A stretch of DNA of 64,000 nucleotides from Verrucomicrobiia bacterium (GCA_036268055.1 DATAUW010000027.1:1-64000); one strand, 5' to 3'; positions 9,584-20,483 are shown, numbered from the stretch's first letter. Numbers and translations: made by a program. The notes: a model not told the origin generated them from the sequence alone.

Positions 9584-12500
9584 TCAATGTGCCGTGGCAA
9601 AATCAGGTTCGGATTTTTCCGCGTGCGAAATATCCACCGGCGGCGCGTTGCTCGCTTTAATGTTGACCTGATGTTCCCGCCGGTCGTCCACCAATGGAAG
9701 TGTGCCACCTTCGACACGTTGTCCATCCACCGTTACTTGTGCGCCTTCTTCCAACATCTCTGAAGCTTGTTCAACCGAGATGTGATACATCGTTTCGCGA
9801 TAGCGATAATGCACTTTGAAAGTGCGCCAATTCCCCGGCAAGCGCGGCTGCACACGCAGTTGTTTGCCCTCAAGGGTGATGCCCAGCAGCGATTCAATCA
9901 CGAGCCGATACATCCAGCCCGCGGAACCGGTGTACCACGTCCAACCGCCGCGCCCGACATACGGGTTTACCGCATAGACATCCGCGGCGACCACGTAAGG
10001 CTCGACTTTGTAAGTCGCCACTTGCGCCGGAGTGCGCGCGTGATTGATCGGGTTGAGCAGCGAAAATAAATCCCACGCCAAATCCGCTTCGCCTAGTTTC
10101 GCAAACGCCATCACCGTCCAGATCGCCGCATGCGTGTACTGGCCGCCGTTTTCGCGAACGCCCGGCACGTACCCCTTGATGTAACCCGGGTTGTCTTTCG
10201 ATTTGTCGAACGGCGGATCGAACAGTTGGATAAGCCTCGCATCGCGTCGGACCAGTCTTTTCTCCACCGCGCGCATGGCGATGCGCGAGCGCTCGGGATC
10301 GCCCGCGCCCGTGATGACCGACCAACTCTGCGGCAGCGAATCAATCTGGCATTCTGTGTTTGTTTGGGAACCGACAGGCTCGCCATTGTCAAAATACGCG
10401 CGGCGATACCATTGGCCGTCCCACGCGTTTTCCTCGATATTCTGGCGAAGCATTTGCGCCTGATTGAGACAGCGCGCGACGAACGCCGTGTCGCCACGGC
10501 TCCGCGCAATTTCAGCAAACTCAACTAAAATTTCGTACAGAAAAAACGCGAGCCAGACACTTTCGCCCCGTCCATGTTCGCCGATCAGGTTAAAACCATC
10601 GTTCCAATCGCCGCAGCCGATGAGCGGTAATCCATGCGCGCCGAACTTGAGGCCATTCTCGATCGCGCGGACGCAATGATCATAGATCGTGGCGGATTCC
10701 TCGGAGCGCGTGGGCAGGTCGTAATAACTTTCCTCCTCGGGCTTAAGCGCGCGACCTTCGATGAAGTTGACTTTTTCATCCAGCACGCCCGTGTCGTTAA
10801 GCGCATTGACATAACGGCACGTCGCGTACGGCAGCCAAAGATAATCGTCCGAAAAATGCGTGCGCACGCCGCGGCCGGAAGGCGGATGCCACCAATGCTG
10901 CACGTCGCCCTGGCGAAATTGATGCGCCGCGGCGAGCAGAATTTGATCGCGCAAACGCCCCGGCTCGGAATGCACCAGAGCCATCGCATCCTGAAGTTGA
11001 TCGCGAAAGCCGAATGCGCCGCCGGACTGATAAAACCCGGTGCGACCCCACAAACGCGCGCTCAGCGTTTGATACATGAGCCAGCCGTTGGCGAGGAAGT
11101 TGGTCGAAAGGTCGGGAGTCTCGATTTGCACAGAGCCGAGCGTGCGCTGCCATTCGGCGCGGACTTCGTCAAGGGCCTGGCGTCCGGCGTCGGGTTTGCG
11201 AAAACGCTGAATGACGGAACGCGCTTCAAAAAGATCGCGTCCCGCGCCGAGGCGGAAAGTGATTTCGCGCTCGTTCTTCGCCGGCAAATCAAGGCGCACT
11301 TGCAATGCCGCGCATGGGTCCAGGCCCGCGCCGGTTTTTCCCGACAGCCGGGTTTTTCTCAGGGCGGCGGGATTGGCAAGCGAACCGTTGCGCCCGATGA
11401 ATTCGCGCCGGTCCCCGGTCAGGCCGCGTCCGGCATAATTAATATCCACAAATACGACGCGGTCGGTGAATTCAGTGTTGTAACGATTGCGCGCGACGAG
11501 CGCACCGGTTTCGGAATCAAGTTCGGTCTGCACGTGCAGAAGCGACTTCGAGCGCAGGTCACCGAGCACCCATTCCCAATAACCAAAAACTGAAAGATGG
11601 CGCGGACGGTCGGAAAGATTGCGCAGTTTGACCGTGGTAAATTTTACCGGCGCATCCTTCGCGACATAGACCCACGTCTCCGATGCGATGCCGTTTTCAA
11701 TATGCTCAAAAACCGTGTAGCCGAATCCATGCCGAACCGAATAAGGCGTGCTGCCGCGCGCGGGCAATGGAGTCGGCGACCAAAACTCGCCGGTTTCATC
11801 ATCGCGAATATAAAAAGCTTCGCCGGAAATGTCCGTCACCGGATCATTGTTCCAGGGCGTAAGACGAAATTCGTGGCTGTTTTCAAGCCAGGTGTACGAA
11901 CTGCCCGTCTCCGAGACAAGCGTGCCGAAACGTGGATTAGCCAACACATTCACCCACGGCGCAGGCGTCATGAAATTAGCCGCGCCGCTTTCCGCAACCG
12001 GTTTATCCGCACGTCGCATTGAAAATTTCCACGGTGAAGGATTTTTGCGCGGGGCGTTTGTCACCGGCGCGCCGACGAGATTAATAATATATTCCCGGCC
12101 GTCGGAGGCGAAACCACCGAGGCCATTAAAGTAAACCAAATCCTGTTGCGGCAACAAAACCGCCGGATCGCGATGGCGCGCAGGTGCGGTTTCAAGATCA
12201 GGAATTTCAGTTTCGCGCACGTCACGCCGTTGAAGCTGTTCGTCCAGCGTGCCTTTCTCATCCGTCAAAATAATGCGGGCGGCTGATTGCATGAGGATGC
12301 GATCTTCGGCGGGAATTTGTTCGAGGCGTTTGATAAAAATACCACCGGGCTTGTCGAGCAACTGGGCTTCGCTGCTGGAAGAAACCAGGCCGACAATGGT
12401 GTCCTGCAAGGATTGACGATAGACGGATGAGTCTTCATTGAGGATGACCAACTCAACCGGCAGTCCTTTCAATCGCCAATAGGCATGCGCCTGGACCATG

Positions 12501-15500
12501 CGGCGCACCAGGTCCATCTTTTGCGGATCGGTAATGCGCAGGAGCACGATCGGCGCATCGCCGGAAACGCCATAACTCCACAAGCCGCTTTGCCCCCGGC
12601 GATTGCTGACGAGCACGTTCGTCGGCGCGCGCCGCGCGGAATTGGCATACACCAGCGCCCCGGCCATGCGCGCATAAAGTTGCGCGTCGGCTTCGGTGGC
12701 ATCAATCTGCCGCAAGCTGACCTGGCTATGGGTCCACGCAAGATCGAAAAGCCGGTCCGTCATGCGCGGGTTGTGATACTTCTCGATTTGCGTCAGCGCG
12801 GTTTCGCGATTCTCAGTGATGCCCATCACAATTTCTATCTGAACGCTTTCCTGCGCGGGAATCGTCACGACGCGGCGGATGGACACAATCGGGTCGAGCA
12901 CCGAGCCGACGCTGTTCGAAAGCGGTGCGATTTCCTGCATCGCGGCGGGAAAATTCAGGTTGCGCCCGCGCCCCGTGAATTTTGCGCGATCGGTTTCGTA
13001 AGTCACTTCACCGGCGTCGCCGCCGGTCACGGCGACAAGATGAAACATCCACGGCGGACGCTCGCCCTCGGCGCGCGCGCGTCGCGTGCACAGCAACGCC
13101 GGATGCGTGGGAATATATTCCGTTTGCACGAACAGATTGCCGAACGCGGGATGCGCGGCGTCCGCGGCGGCTGGAGCGAGCACCACTTCCGCGTACGTGG
13201 TGAGTTCAATCGTGCGCGGAATATTGGAATGGTTCGTGAGCGTGATGCGGCGCAATTCAACATCGTCCTCGGGCGAAATGCTGATTTCAACGTGACTCTC
13301 GAACACGCCGTGACGCTGTTTAAATTCCGCGCGCGCCTGTGTAAAAATGGCCTCGTAGAGTTTTCCCAATTCACGCGCGGGCTGGTAGGTCATGGACCAA
13401 AACTCGCCGGACGTGACATCGCGCAAGTAACAAAAACTTCCCCAGCAATCGCGCGTGGCATCCTCGCGCCAGCGAGTGATGGCAAGGTTTTGCCAGCGGC
13501 TGTAGCCACCGCCGGAATTGCTAATGACCACATGATAACGGCCATTGGAAAGCAGGTGAACTTCGGGCGTGGGCGTATTCGGCGTGGTGAAGACGCGCAT
13601 GACGCCTTCGCCTTCGTTCAACAAACCGCGCGCTTCGGCGAATTCAACATCATCTGACGAAAGCGTGGTGACGGTCTTGGGCACGCGCTCCTGCAATAAC
13701 AATTCGCTCGCCTTGAACGGCGGATGCGCAAGAAAGCGCCGCTGCATCGGGCGGTCAAGCAGCAAAAACGCGAATGACAACAAACTCATGCCCTGGTGAT
13801 GCACCATGAACGAGCGGATGGTGACGCTGGTTTCATTGGGCGGCAAACGCGATGGCGTAAAATCAATCGCCTCGTAAAAACCGTATTCGCCCATGCGCCC
13901 CTCGGCGGCGAGACGCTCGAGATTTTCACAAGCCGCCCTCGGGTCCACCATGAGCGCCATTACCGATGCGTAGGGCGCGACCACCAGATCTTCAGCCAGC
14001 CCGCGCTTGAAACCAAGCCCCGGAATGCCGAAGGCGCGATACTGATAATTCAATTCAAGATCGGTCAAATTGTAGCCGGATTCGGAAAAGCCCCAGGCCG
14101 TGCCGCGCGTGCGGCCATAATCAATCTGCGCATCCACCGCGGCGCGATAGGTCCGGTCAATCAGCGTGTTGTCATAGGTGGGCATAACGAGCAGCGGCAT
14201 GAGATACTCGAACATCGAACCGCTCCACGAGACGAGCACCGGCTCGCCTTTCGAGCACGCCAGCAAGCGGCCCAGCGTGAACCAATGGCGTTGCGGCACC
14301 TGGCCTTGTGCGATCGCGACGTAACTGCCGAGACGCGCTTCGGACGCCAGCAAATCGTAAAAGCTTGGATCGCGCCGGCGTTCGGTGACGTTATAACCGA
14401 TGGTGAAAAGCTCGCGCGTCGTGTCGAAAAGAAAACTGACATCCATGTTCGCGAGACCGGTAATGCGGCGCGAAAGCTCTTCCAGTTCGCGAAGGCGGGC
14501 CTCGGCCCGTTGCGCGCCCTCCTGCACGGCGAGGAATAAATCATTCCGCCACAATTCGGATTTATCTTCGCCCGTGCCATTATGCGCAAAGGCCGGCAAG
14601 TCCGCCAGTGTGTGGCCAAACGATTCCACGATTTCCGCGAACTCGCTCAGCGTCTGGATTTTTTGCAGGCGGTCAAGTTGCTCACTGAGCGGCGAAGGCG
14701 CTTCCGGTTCCCAATCCAGTCCATTCGGCGGGCGAACGCGGGCAGTGCCGAGCTGATTTTTCAGCGCTTCCAGGCTTGGCAGCCACGGCGCGAGAAACAG
14801 CAAATCGTCCAGGTGGCCCTTGCTGTCGCGCGCAAATGCCTGCGTCCACGACTTCACTTCGTCCGTTTGATTTTCAAAAGCGCCGGCAAGTTGAGGCGCT
14901 TCATTCACCAGGCGTTGGAGCAATGCGTATGCAGTGGAAAGGTCTGAAGGCGGATTCTCCAGGTCGCGTTCGATGGCCGACATTTGCGGAGTTTCGCCCC
15001 CGACTTCGCGCAACAAACCAAGCGTATCGCGCAAGCCGGCAAAAACTTGTTTGCTGAGGATGGGACCATCGCTCAATTCCGCGAGGCCGGAACTCAGAAT
15101 GAAAAGGTGCCCGGCCAGATTGCCGCTATCCACCGTTGAAATATAATTTGGCAGCAGCGGCTTGAGCGTCCGGGTGTCGTACCAATTATAAAAATGACCG
15201 CGATAACGCTCCATGCGTTCCAGCGTGGCAAGAGTTTTCTGCGTGCGATCCATCAACGTGCCGGCGGCGATGTAACCGAAATCGTACGCGGTCAGATTCG
15301 CCAGCAGGGCAAGGCCAATGTTTGTCGGCGAAGTGCGGCAGGCGATGGCCGGTTTCGGGTGCTCCTGAAAGTTGTCTGGCGGCAGCCAGTTCTCTTGCTC
15401 AGTGATGAACGTCTCAAAGTACCGCCAGGTGCGTCGCGCGCTGCGGCGGAGAAAAGAATTTTGTTCGGCCGTCAATTCCGGTTTGAGATGAACAATCGGC

Positions 15501-18500
15501 TGGCTGATCCACCACGCGATGGCGGGCGCGGCCAACCAGAGCAAAAGAAACGGAGCCGCGTTAAAAAGTTGATCGGGTTGAGTAAAGACCAGCGCCAGCA
15601 ATGCCGCGAACGCGATGGCGGGAGCGATCCACATGGTTGCGTAAAAACTTTGGAGGTCCGTGCGGGCGTTGCGCTCGGCGTCGCTGGAAGTCTGCCATTG
15701 CAACAGGCGTTTGCGGGTGAAGAGCAGCCGCGCCAGCGTGCGGCAAATAGCGTCCAGGCTGACGAAGGCATCGTAAGGCAAAAACGCCAGCGTGAGCGCA
15801 AGCTGGCCCACCTGTTTCGCGAAGGATTTTCCGGTCGTCCGAAAGTGCATGAGCCACGGCCATTCGGAAGGCTTGCGCACGAATTCGGCCAGGACGGGCA
15901 GCAACCCCGGCAAAACGATGATGCCCAGGACGAGCAGCGAACCCGCGCTGCCGAATTGAGGCACAAAAATCCACGAGAAGAGCAGCAGCAAAGCGAGCGC
16001 GGCGGGGACCAGGCTCCGGCGAAGGTTATCGAAAATCTTCCATTGCGAAAGGCTCGTGAGCGGGTTCGCGATGTTTCGCGCGTCGGGACCGGGAACGCGC
16101 GGCAAGAGCCATTGGGCGATTTGCCAGTCACCGCGAATCCAGCGGTGGCGGCGATTGATGTCGGCATTGTAACGCGACGGATGTTCTTCGTAAAATTCGA
16201 CGTCGCTGATCAAAGCCGAGCGCGCGTGCAAGGATTCAATCAGGTCGTGGCTAAGAATCGTGTTCTCAGGAAAGCGTCCGTGAACGGCGCGCTCAAAAGC
16301 GTCCACATCATAAATACCTTTGCCGATAAACGAACCCTCGCCAAAAACGTCCTGATACACATCCGACACTTCGCGCGTGTAGGGATCAATGCCCGCATCG
16401 CCGGCGAACAGGCGCACAAACCATGAGCGGCTCGCGCTGGGCAAACTCACGCCGACTCGCGGTTGCAGGATGCTGTAGCCTTCGGAAACGATGCCCGTTT
16501 CGGAATTGAACTGTGGACGATTCAGCGGATGCGCGATGGTGCCGACGAGTTGCCAGGCGGCATCGCGGGGAAGTTGAGTATCGGTATCCAGCGTGATGAC
16601 GAACTTGACGCTGTTCAGGAGCGAAGTATCGCCCACGATTTTGGAGAATGAACTTGGCGCGCCGCCTCGAAGAATGGCGTTGAAATCAGCAAGCTTGCCG
16701 CGCTTGCGTTCATAACCCATCCAGACTTTTTCCGATTCGTTCCACTGGCGCGGACGATGGAACAGGAAAAAAATATTCGGGCGGTCCGACTCATATTTCT
16801 TATTTAATATGTTGATGCCCTCGCTGGCCTGTTCGAGCAAAGCGGCATCGTTGGGCGTCGTCTCGGCGGGAGAATCGCGGAAGTCGGTAAGCAGCGCGAA
16901 GTAAAGATTGTTATCGCGATTGGCGAGGTAATGGATTTCAACCGTCTCCAGCAAACGATCAATGCCGGTCGCGCTGTCGAGCATGGTGGGCACGACGACC
17001 ATCGTGCGGCATTGCGCGGTGATGCCTTTGGAAAAGTCCAGCCGCGGCAATCGCTGGGGCTTGACGAGGCAAGTGGACAGCCAGTTCATCAGCGAAACCG
17101 CCATCTGGCTCATGCAAAGCAGCGTGGCCAGCGCGAGGAAAACCAATTCGCCGCCGTGGATGCCGAGGTTCCGCGCGTGGCGGCCGATGAGGATGGTCGC
17201 CGGAACCATGATGATCGCCATGCCACCGGCATAAAAGGAGAGCGGAAATTTGCGGATGGTTTTATCCATCAATGCGCGCCACGGCCAGGAAACTCCGGCG
17301 GATTTTTCGAGCACTTGCTGGCCCTTATCAATCAGGAAATACCCGACGTGCGCCGTGCGATCCGCCGAGCTTTTCTCGCTCGAGTTTTGTTCGGCGAGTT
17401 CAATAGCTTTCCACGCGACATCGTTCTCGGAAATTTTGCTGAAACGCGCGATTTGCTCGACGGCGTGGCGATAGCGGTCGCGTGTGGCAAAATCCATCGT
17501 TTTGTAAACACGGGCCGGGTCGTTGCACAGCGTCTGGTCCACTAGGCTCAGGCTCTCGACAAAATCGCGCCAGTCAGTCGCTCCGATGAACCGCAGGCTC
17601 GCGATGGTATGACTGATGGAAACCTGGTCGGCCGCTTGATTCTGGCTTTCGGCCAGGATGCGTTGCTCGACCGAAAACCCGTTTTCGGCGAGGCGTTGCT
17701 CAAGCCAGTTGCGGGCGAAATGCACGGCGGGATCGAGCCGGGCGATGCGTTGGCAAAATTCCGCGACGAACGCGCTGGAGAGTGGAAGCTTCGCGCGGGC
17801 CATGTCCGCGATGACGACAATGAGATTGGAAGGATCCGTTTCGGCGACGGTTTGCAGGCGATCTGCCCAATAATCAGCGAGGTCGCGATCCTGCCGGTCA
17901 GCTTTCAAATGAACCGTGATGCGGCGAAGATTCTCGATGAGGCCCAGGCGCAGCATGATCGGAACCGCCCACAGTTCGCCAAGATTCAGCGGCGTGACGG
18001 TTTGATAGGCCCCGACAAAGGCGCTAAGATGCTCGACATCAATTTGCGCGTCCACGTGCGCGATCAATTCCAGCACCAGATCAAATACTCTCGGCAGTCC
18101 GGCGGACGCGCCGCTGGAAAGCCGGGGCAATTCGCGGCTGTAACCCCGCGGCAAATGGCGCCGCGCCATCTGGATCTGTTCCTCGATCAGATAAAAATTG
18201 TCGAGCAGCCATTCCGCCGCCGGCGTGACCCGGCGTTGTTTGTCCACAGTCAGCGTGGTGCGATTGAAGGCTTGAAGAATTTTCTCGTTGGCGTCAAGAC
18301 GGCGCAGCAACCGATTGGAACCTTCTTTGACGCCCAACTTATGTTGTTCGGCCGTATTTTTGCCGTGATGAATAAGTTGTTCGACCGTGAAAAGTTCGGC
18401 GCGCAAAGGACCTTCCGCAGAGTCCATGTGAGATGGAAACCACTTGGCAATCTTTGCGAGCCACTTTTCCGGGTTCGACCGTCGTTCAAAAGCGTCATTA

Positions 18501-18505
18501 ACCAT
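9584..18505 (-). CDS. ndvB: Cyclic beta-glucan synthase (NdvB/Cgs-like, GT84 + GH94)
   Basis: About 2,973 aa from the ATG at 18505; a TTG at 18595 or an internal ATG near 18427 are alternatives, since similarity to the family seems to begin at LRAELF. Order: N-terminal cytoplasmic region, TM segments, a processive glycosyltransferase domain (LDTDTQLP, then the RRHRWIRGDW motif), more TM segments, a glucoamylase-like middle, and two GH94-type phosphorylase-like modules, the last with GCGDWNDG. Family role: initiates, elongates and cyclises periplasmic beta-1,2-glucan. The length matches rhizobial NdvB. Many antisense open frames inside are shadows. Confidence 0.88.
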   Translation of the reverse strand: MVNDAFERRSNPEKWLAKIAKWFPSHMDSAEGPLRAELFTVEQLIHHGKNTAEQHKLGVKEGSNRLLRRLDANEKILQAFNRTTLTVDKQRRVTPAAEWLLDNFYLIEEQIQMARRHLPRGYSRELPRLSSGASAGLPRVFDLVLELIAHVDAQIDVEHLSAFVGAYQTVTPLNLGELWAVPIMLRLGLIENLRRITVHLKADRQDRDLADYWADRLQTVAETDPSNLIVVIADMARAKLPLSSAFVAEFCQRIARLDPAVHFARNWLEQRLAENGFSVEQRILAESQNQAADQVSISHTIASLRFIGATDWRDFVESLSLVDQTLCNDPARVYKTMDFATRDRYRHAVEQIARFSKISENDVAWKAIELAEQNSSEKSSADRTAHVGYFLIDKGQQVLEKSAGVSWPWRALMDKTIRKFPLSFYAGGMAIIMVPATILIGRHARNLGIHGGELVFLALATLLCMSQMAVSLMNWLSTCLVKPQRLPRLDFSKGITAQCRTMVVVPTMLDSATGIDRLLETVEIHYLANRDNNLYFALLTDFRDSPAETTPNDAALLEQASEGINILNKKYESDRPNIFFLFHRPRQWNESEKVWMGYERKRGKLADFNAILRGGAPSSFSKIVGDTSLLNSVKFVITLDTDTQLPRDAAWQLVGTIAHPLNRPQFNSETGIVSEGYSILQPRVGVSLPSASRSWFVRLFAGDAGIDPYTREVSDVYQDVFGEGSFIGKGIYDVDAFERAVHGRFPENTILSHDLIESLHARSALISDVEFYEEHPSRYNADINRRHRWIRGDWQIAQWLLPRVPGPDARNIANPLTSLSQWKIFDNLRRSLVPAALALLLLFSWIFVPQFGSAGSLLVLGIIVLPGLLPVLAEFVRKPSEWPWLMHFRTTGKSFAKQVGQLALTLAFLPYDAFVSLDAICRTLARLLFTRKRLLQWQTSSDAERNARTDLQSFYATMWIAPAIAFAALLALVFTQPDQLFNAAPFLLLWLAAPAIAWWISQPIVHLKPELTAEQNSFLRRSARRTWRYFETFITEQENWLPPDNFQEHPKPAIACRTSPTNIGLALLANLTAYDFGYIAAGTLMDRTQKTLATLERMERYRGHFYNWYDTRTLKPLLPNYISTVDSGNLAGHLFILSSGLAELSDGPILSKQVFAGLRDTLGLLREVGGETPQMSAIERDLENPPSDLSTAYALLQRLVNEAPQLAGAFENQTDEVKSWTQAFARDSKGHLDDLLFLAPWLPSLEALKNQLGTARVRPPNGLDWEPEAPSPLSEQLDRLQKIQTLSEFAEIVESFGHTLADLPAFAHNGTGEDKSELWRNDLFLAVQEGAQRAEARLRELEELSRRITGLANMDVSFLFDTTRELFTIGYNVTERRRDPSFYDLLASEARLGSYVAIAQGQVPQRHWFTLGRLLACSKGEPVLVSWSGSMFEYLMPLLVMPTYDNTLIDRTYRAAVDAQIDYGRTRGTAWGFSESGYNLTDLELNYQYRAFGIPGLGFKRGLAEDLVVAPYASVMALMVDPRAACENLERLAAEGRMGEYGFYEAIDFTPSRLPPNETSVTIRSFMVHHQGMSLLSFAFLLLDRPMQRRFLAHPPFKASELLLQERVPKTVTTLSSDDVEFAEARGLLNEGEGVMRVFTTPNTPTPEVHLLSNGRYHVVISNSGGGYSRWQNLAITRWREDATRDCWGSFCYLRDVTSGEFWSMTYQPARELGKLYEAIFTQARAEFKQRHGVFESHVEISISPEDDVELRRITLTNHSNIPRTIELTTYAEVVLAPAAADAAHPAFGNLFVQTEYIPTHPALLCTRRARAEGERPPWMFHLVAVTGGDAGEVTYETDRAKFTGRGRNLNFPAAMQEIAPLSNSVGSVLDPIVSIRRVVTIPAQESVQIEIVMGITENRETALTQIEKYHNPRMTDRLFDLAWTHSQVSLRQIDATEADAQLYARMAGALVYANSARRAPTNVLVSNRRGQSGLWSYGVSGDAPIVLLRITDPQKMDLVRRMVQAHAYWRLKGLPVELVILNEDSSVYRQSLQDTIVGLVSSSSEAQLLDKPGGIFIKRLEQIPAEDRILMQSAARIILTDEKGTLDEQLQRRDVRETEIPDLETAPARHRDPAVLLPQQDLVYFNGLGGFASDGREYIINLVGAPVTNAPRKNPSPWKFSMRRADKPVAESGAANFMTPAPWVNVLANPRFGTLVSETGSSYTWLENSHEFRLTPWNNDPVTDISGEAFYIRDDETGEFWSPTPLPARGSTPYSVRHGFGYTVFEHIENGIASETWVYVAKDAPVKFTTVKLRNLSDRPRHLSVFGYWEWVLGDLRSKSLLHVQTELDSETGALVARNRYNTEFTDRVVFVDINYAGRGLTGDRREFIGRNGSLANPAALRKTRLSGKTGAGLDPCAALQVRLDLPAKNEREITFRLGAGRDLFEARSVIQRFRKPDAGRQALDEVRAEWQRTLGSVQIETPDLSTNFLANGWLMYQTLSARLWGRTGFYQSGGAFGFRDQLQDAMALVHSEPGRLRDQILLAAAHQFRQGDVQHWWHPPSGRGVRTHFSDDYLWLPYATCRYVNALNDTGVLDEKVNFIEGRALKPEEESYYDLPTRSEESATIYDHCVRAIENGLKFGAHGLPLIGCGDWNDGFNLIGEHGRGESVWLAFFLYEILVEFAEIARSRGDTAFVARCLNQAQMLRQNIEENAWDGQWYRRAYFDNGEPVGSQTNTECQIDSLPQSWSVITGAGDPERSRIAMRAVEKRLVRRDARLIQLFDPPFDKSKDNPGYIKGYVPGVRENGGQYTHAAIWTVMAFAKLGEADLAWDLFSLLNPINHARTPAQVATYKVEPYVVAADVYAVNPYVGRGGWTWYTGSAGWMYRLVIESLLGITLEGKQLRVQPRLPGNWRTFKVHYRYRETMYHISVEQASEMLEEGAQVTVDGQRVEGGTLPLVDDRREHQVNIKASNAPPVDISHAEKSEPDFATAH

Positions 18506-18864
18506 AGAAGAACTGCTTCGGCAACCTTCCCGCTGGCCGTGGTTCTTGTTAAGCACAGAAATTGCCAAGGTTGGAGAACGTGGCCGATGACGCAAAAGCT
18601 AGTGTTTTGCAATGATTTAACCTCATTTCAGAAACGGAAGAGTCATCGGGATTTTGCAATTTGCAATAACAGGCAGGTGATTAATTGCAAATTGTGACAA
18701 AACAGGCCTCCATTTGGCGCAAAAAAATTCGCAACCTATTGAATTCCAAATGAACAGCGGATTTCTTAAGGACGGTATGTTTCTAGCGAAGCTTTTTACG
18801 GAAACAAACAGGCAGCCGTCACTCGACATAGTTACGAACGCCACCAACCGACTTGATTAAAAAT
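18506..18864. other. Divergent intergenic region between glucan synthase and sigma factor
   Basis: No gene seen. It must hold promoters for both divergent genes. It is more AT-rich than its flanks, with repeated TTTGCAAT/ATTGCAAA-like words near 18605-18695 that could be regulatory. No clear -10/-35 pair can be assigned with confidence. Confidence 0.4.
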
Positions 18865-19845
18865 ATGCCGATCGAATACGCCATAGATTTCAAACGCGCC
18901 AAAGTTCCCTACCCTAAACCTTTGCCGGTTTCGAATTTAATCAACGCCGCTTCCGCTCTCGACACAGCGGAAGACACGAGCCCCGTCGAGACTCACACCG
19001 AACGGCAAAAGTATGACGGCAACACGGCATTTAGACTGTATCTGCGCGAGGTCGGCCAAACAAAATTGTTAACACCGGAGGAAGAAGTAAAATTAGCCTT
19101 GCGCATCAAAAAAGGCGACAAGCGCGCGCGCGAACAAATGATCAAGGCGAATCTGCGCCTCGTCGTGAAGATTGCCCGCGGCTACGAAGGTTGCGGCATG
19201 CCGTTGCTGGACTTGATCAGCGAAGGCAATGTCGGCCTGATGCGCGCGGTCGAGCGCTTCGATCCCAACAAGGGCGCCAAACTTTCGACTTACAGCACCT
19301 GGTGGATCAAGCACGCCATCAAGCGCGCGCTCGCCAATCAGTCCAAAACGATCCGCCTGCCAGTGCACGTCGTCGAAAAGATTTTCCGCATGCGCCAGGC
19401 GACGACGGAATTACAAAGCGTCCTTGGCCGCGAACCGACCGATCAGGAGCTGGCGGACGAACTGGGTTACAGCGCGAAGAAAATTGCACAATATCGTCTC
19501 GCGTCCAATCAGCCGGCCTCGCTCGAAGCGCCGCTGGGCGACGAACGGGATTCCAAGCGCATCGCCGATACGGTCAGCGATGAAAATGCGTTTTCACCCT
19601 ATCAACATCTTGAGGAAAAGACTAATACCAGCATGGTCCGCGAATTGATTTCAAAACTTGCCCCGCGCGAATTGGAAATCCTGCGGCACCGGTTCGGCCT
19701 GGATGGCGAACCCGAAAAAACTCTGGACGAGATGGGCCAAAAATTCGGCCTTACCCGTGAACGCATTCGCCAATTACAAAATGGCGCCCTCCTGAAACTC
19801 CGCAAGAGTGTGGAGAAGCTTGAGATGTTCGGCGTGGCTGCCTAA
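18865..19845 (+). CDS. Sigma-70 family RNA polymerase sigma factor (primary-like, RpoD/RpoS group)
   Basis: 326 aa from the ATG at 18865; an in-frame TTG at 18853 is weaker. It lacks the long region 1.1 of RpoD. Region 1.2 is at about 52-85 (YLREVGQ). Region 2 has the DLISEGNVGLMRAVERFD and TWWIKHAI segments that bind core enzyme and melt the -10 element. Region 3 follows. Region 4 ends with a helix-turn-helix (GLTRERIRQLQNGAL) reading the -35 box. It is either the principal sigma of a lineage with a short N-terminus or a group 2 stationary/stress sigma. A strong terminator follows. Confidence 0.9.
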   Translation: MPIEYAIDFKRAKVPYPKPLPVSNLINAASALDTAEDTSPVETHTERQKYDGNTAFRLYLREVGQTKLLTPEEEVKLALRIKKGDKRAREQMIKANLRLVVKIARGYEGCGMPLLDLISEGNVGLMRAVERFDPNKGAKLSTYSTWWIKHAIKRALANQSKTIRLPVHVVEKIFRMRQATTELQSVLGREPTDQELADELGYSAKKIAQYRLASNQPASLEAPLGDERDSKRIADTVSDENAFSPYQHLEEKTNTSMVRELISKLAPRELEILRHRFGLDGEPEKTLDEMGQKFGLTRERIRQLQNGALLKLRKSVEKLEMFGVAA

Positions 19846-19868
19846 ACGGGCAGAATTAATTTAGGCAT

Positions 19869-19900
19869 TAAATCCGTGGCTTACTTCAGCCACGGATTTA
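19869..19900. terminator. Intrinsic terminator-like hairpin after the sigma gene
   Basis: A perfect 13-bp stem (19869-19881 with 19888-19900) has a 6-nt loop and lies 23 bp after the sigma factor stop. A T-containing tail follows on the + strand and an A/T-rich tail precedes it, so it may also serve the converging minus-strand gene. Confidence 0.75.
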
Positions 19901-20009
19901 ATTTGTACCGATCCCCCATTCTCCACCATGTCGAACGTACATAAAAAAACCATCTGCCGGGCGAAGTTTTGATTCGCTCGGCAGACGGCGTCGCCCGGTT
20001 TTGGCGCTT

Positions 20010-20483
20010 TCAGCGTGTCGTGATCGCCGGGGTGGCTGTGCTCGCTTTGCGGCGGCGCAGGATCCGGCGCGGTGTTTTCAACCAGGCGTAGTGACAGTCT
20101 TCGCAATAATATTTGTGCTTCATCACGTGCAGGGCGACCAGGGCTTGGCGCGCCAGCGTGGGGATGATGTTCTTACGCGTCAGGTCAGGATATTGCACGC
20201 GAGATGAATCGCAGGACGGACAGCGCACAGCGTTGCGCATCACGTCGGCAGCCGGACGGCGGGCCAGGATCGTTTCAGCGCGCTCCAGCAACTGCGACGG
20301 CACTTGAACATGATAACCCGCCTTCGGTTCAACCATGAACCAATACCGTTGAAGATTGGTCTCATCCTTCACTTCAGCGGGCATGTCTTCTTGAAGCAGA
20401 ATGGACTTTAAACTTTCGGCATCCGCCTTGTCGTCGAACGTGGCGATCGTCAGGAAGTTATTCAAACTGGTTCCGGTTTTCAT
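20010..20483 (-). CDS. DUF2007-like protein with C-terminal zinc ribbon
   Basis: 157 aa. Residues 10-75 resemble the small 'putative signal transducing' DUF2007 domain (LTIATFDDKADAESLKSIL, then a beta-strand and helix). A zinc-ribbon follows: CPSC and, after about 40 residues, CEDC. The tail is basic (RRILRRRK). The combination is widespread in environmental bacteria with no established function. Another frame at 19861-20106 overlaps its 3' end and reads as a shadow. Confidence 0.65.
   Translation of the reverse strand: MKTGTSLNNFLTIATFDDKADAESLKSILLQEDMPAEVKDETNLQRYWFMVEPKAGYHVQVPSQLLERAETILARRPAADVMRNAVRCPSCDSSRVQYPDLTRKNIIPTLARQALVALHVMKHKYYCEDCHYAWLKTPRRILRRRKASTATPAITTR

Noticed and set aside
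10634-17545. Many + strand frames up to 410 aa antisense to the glucan synthase
   Set aside because: They are shadows forced by G+C-rich codons of the true gene; no start signals or domains.
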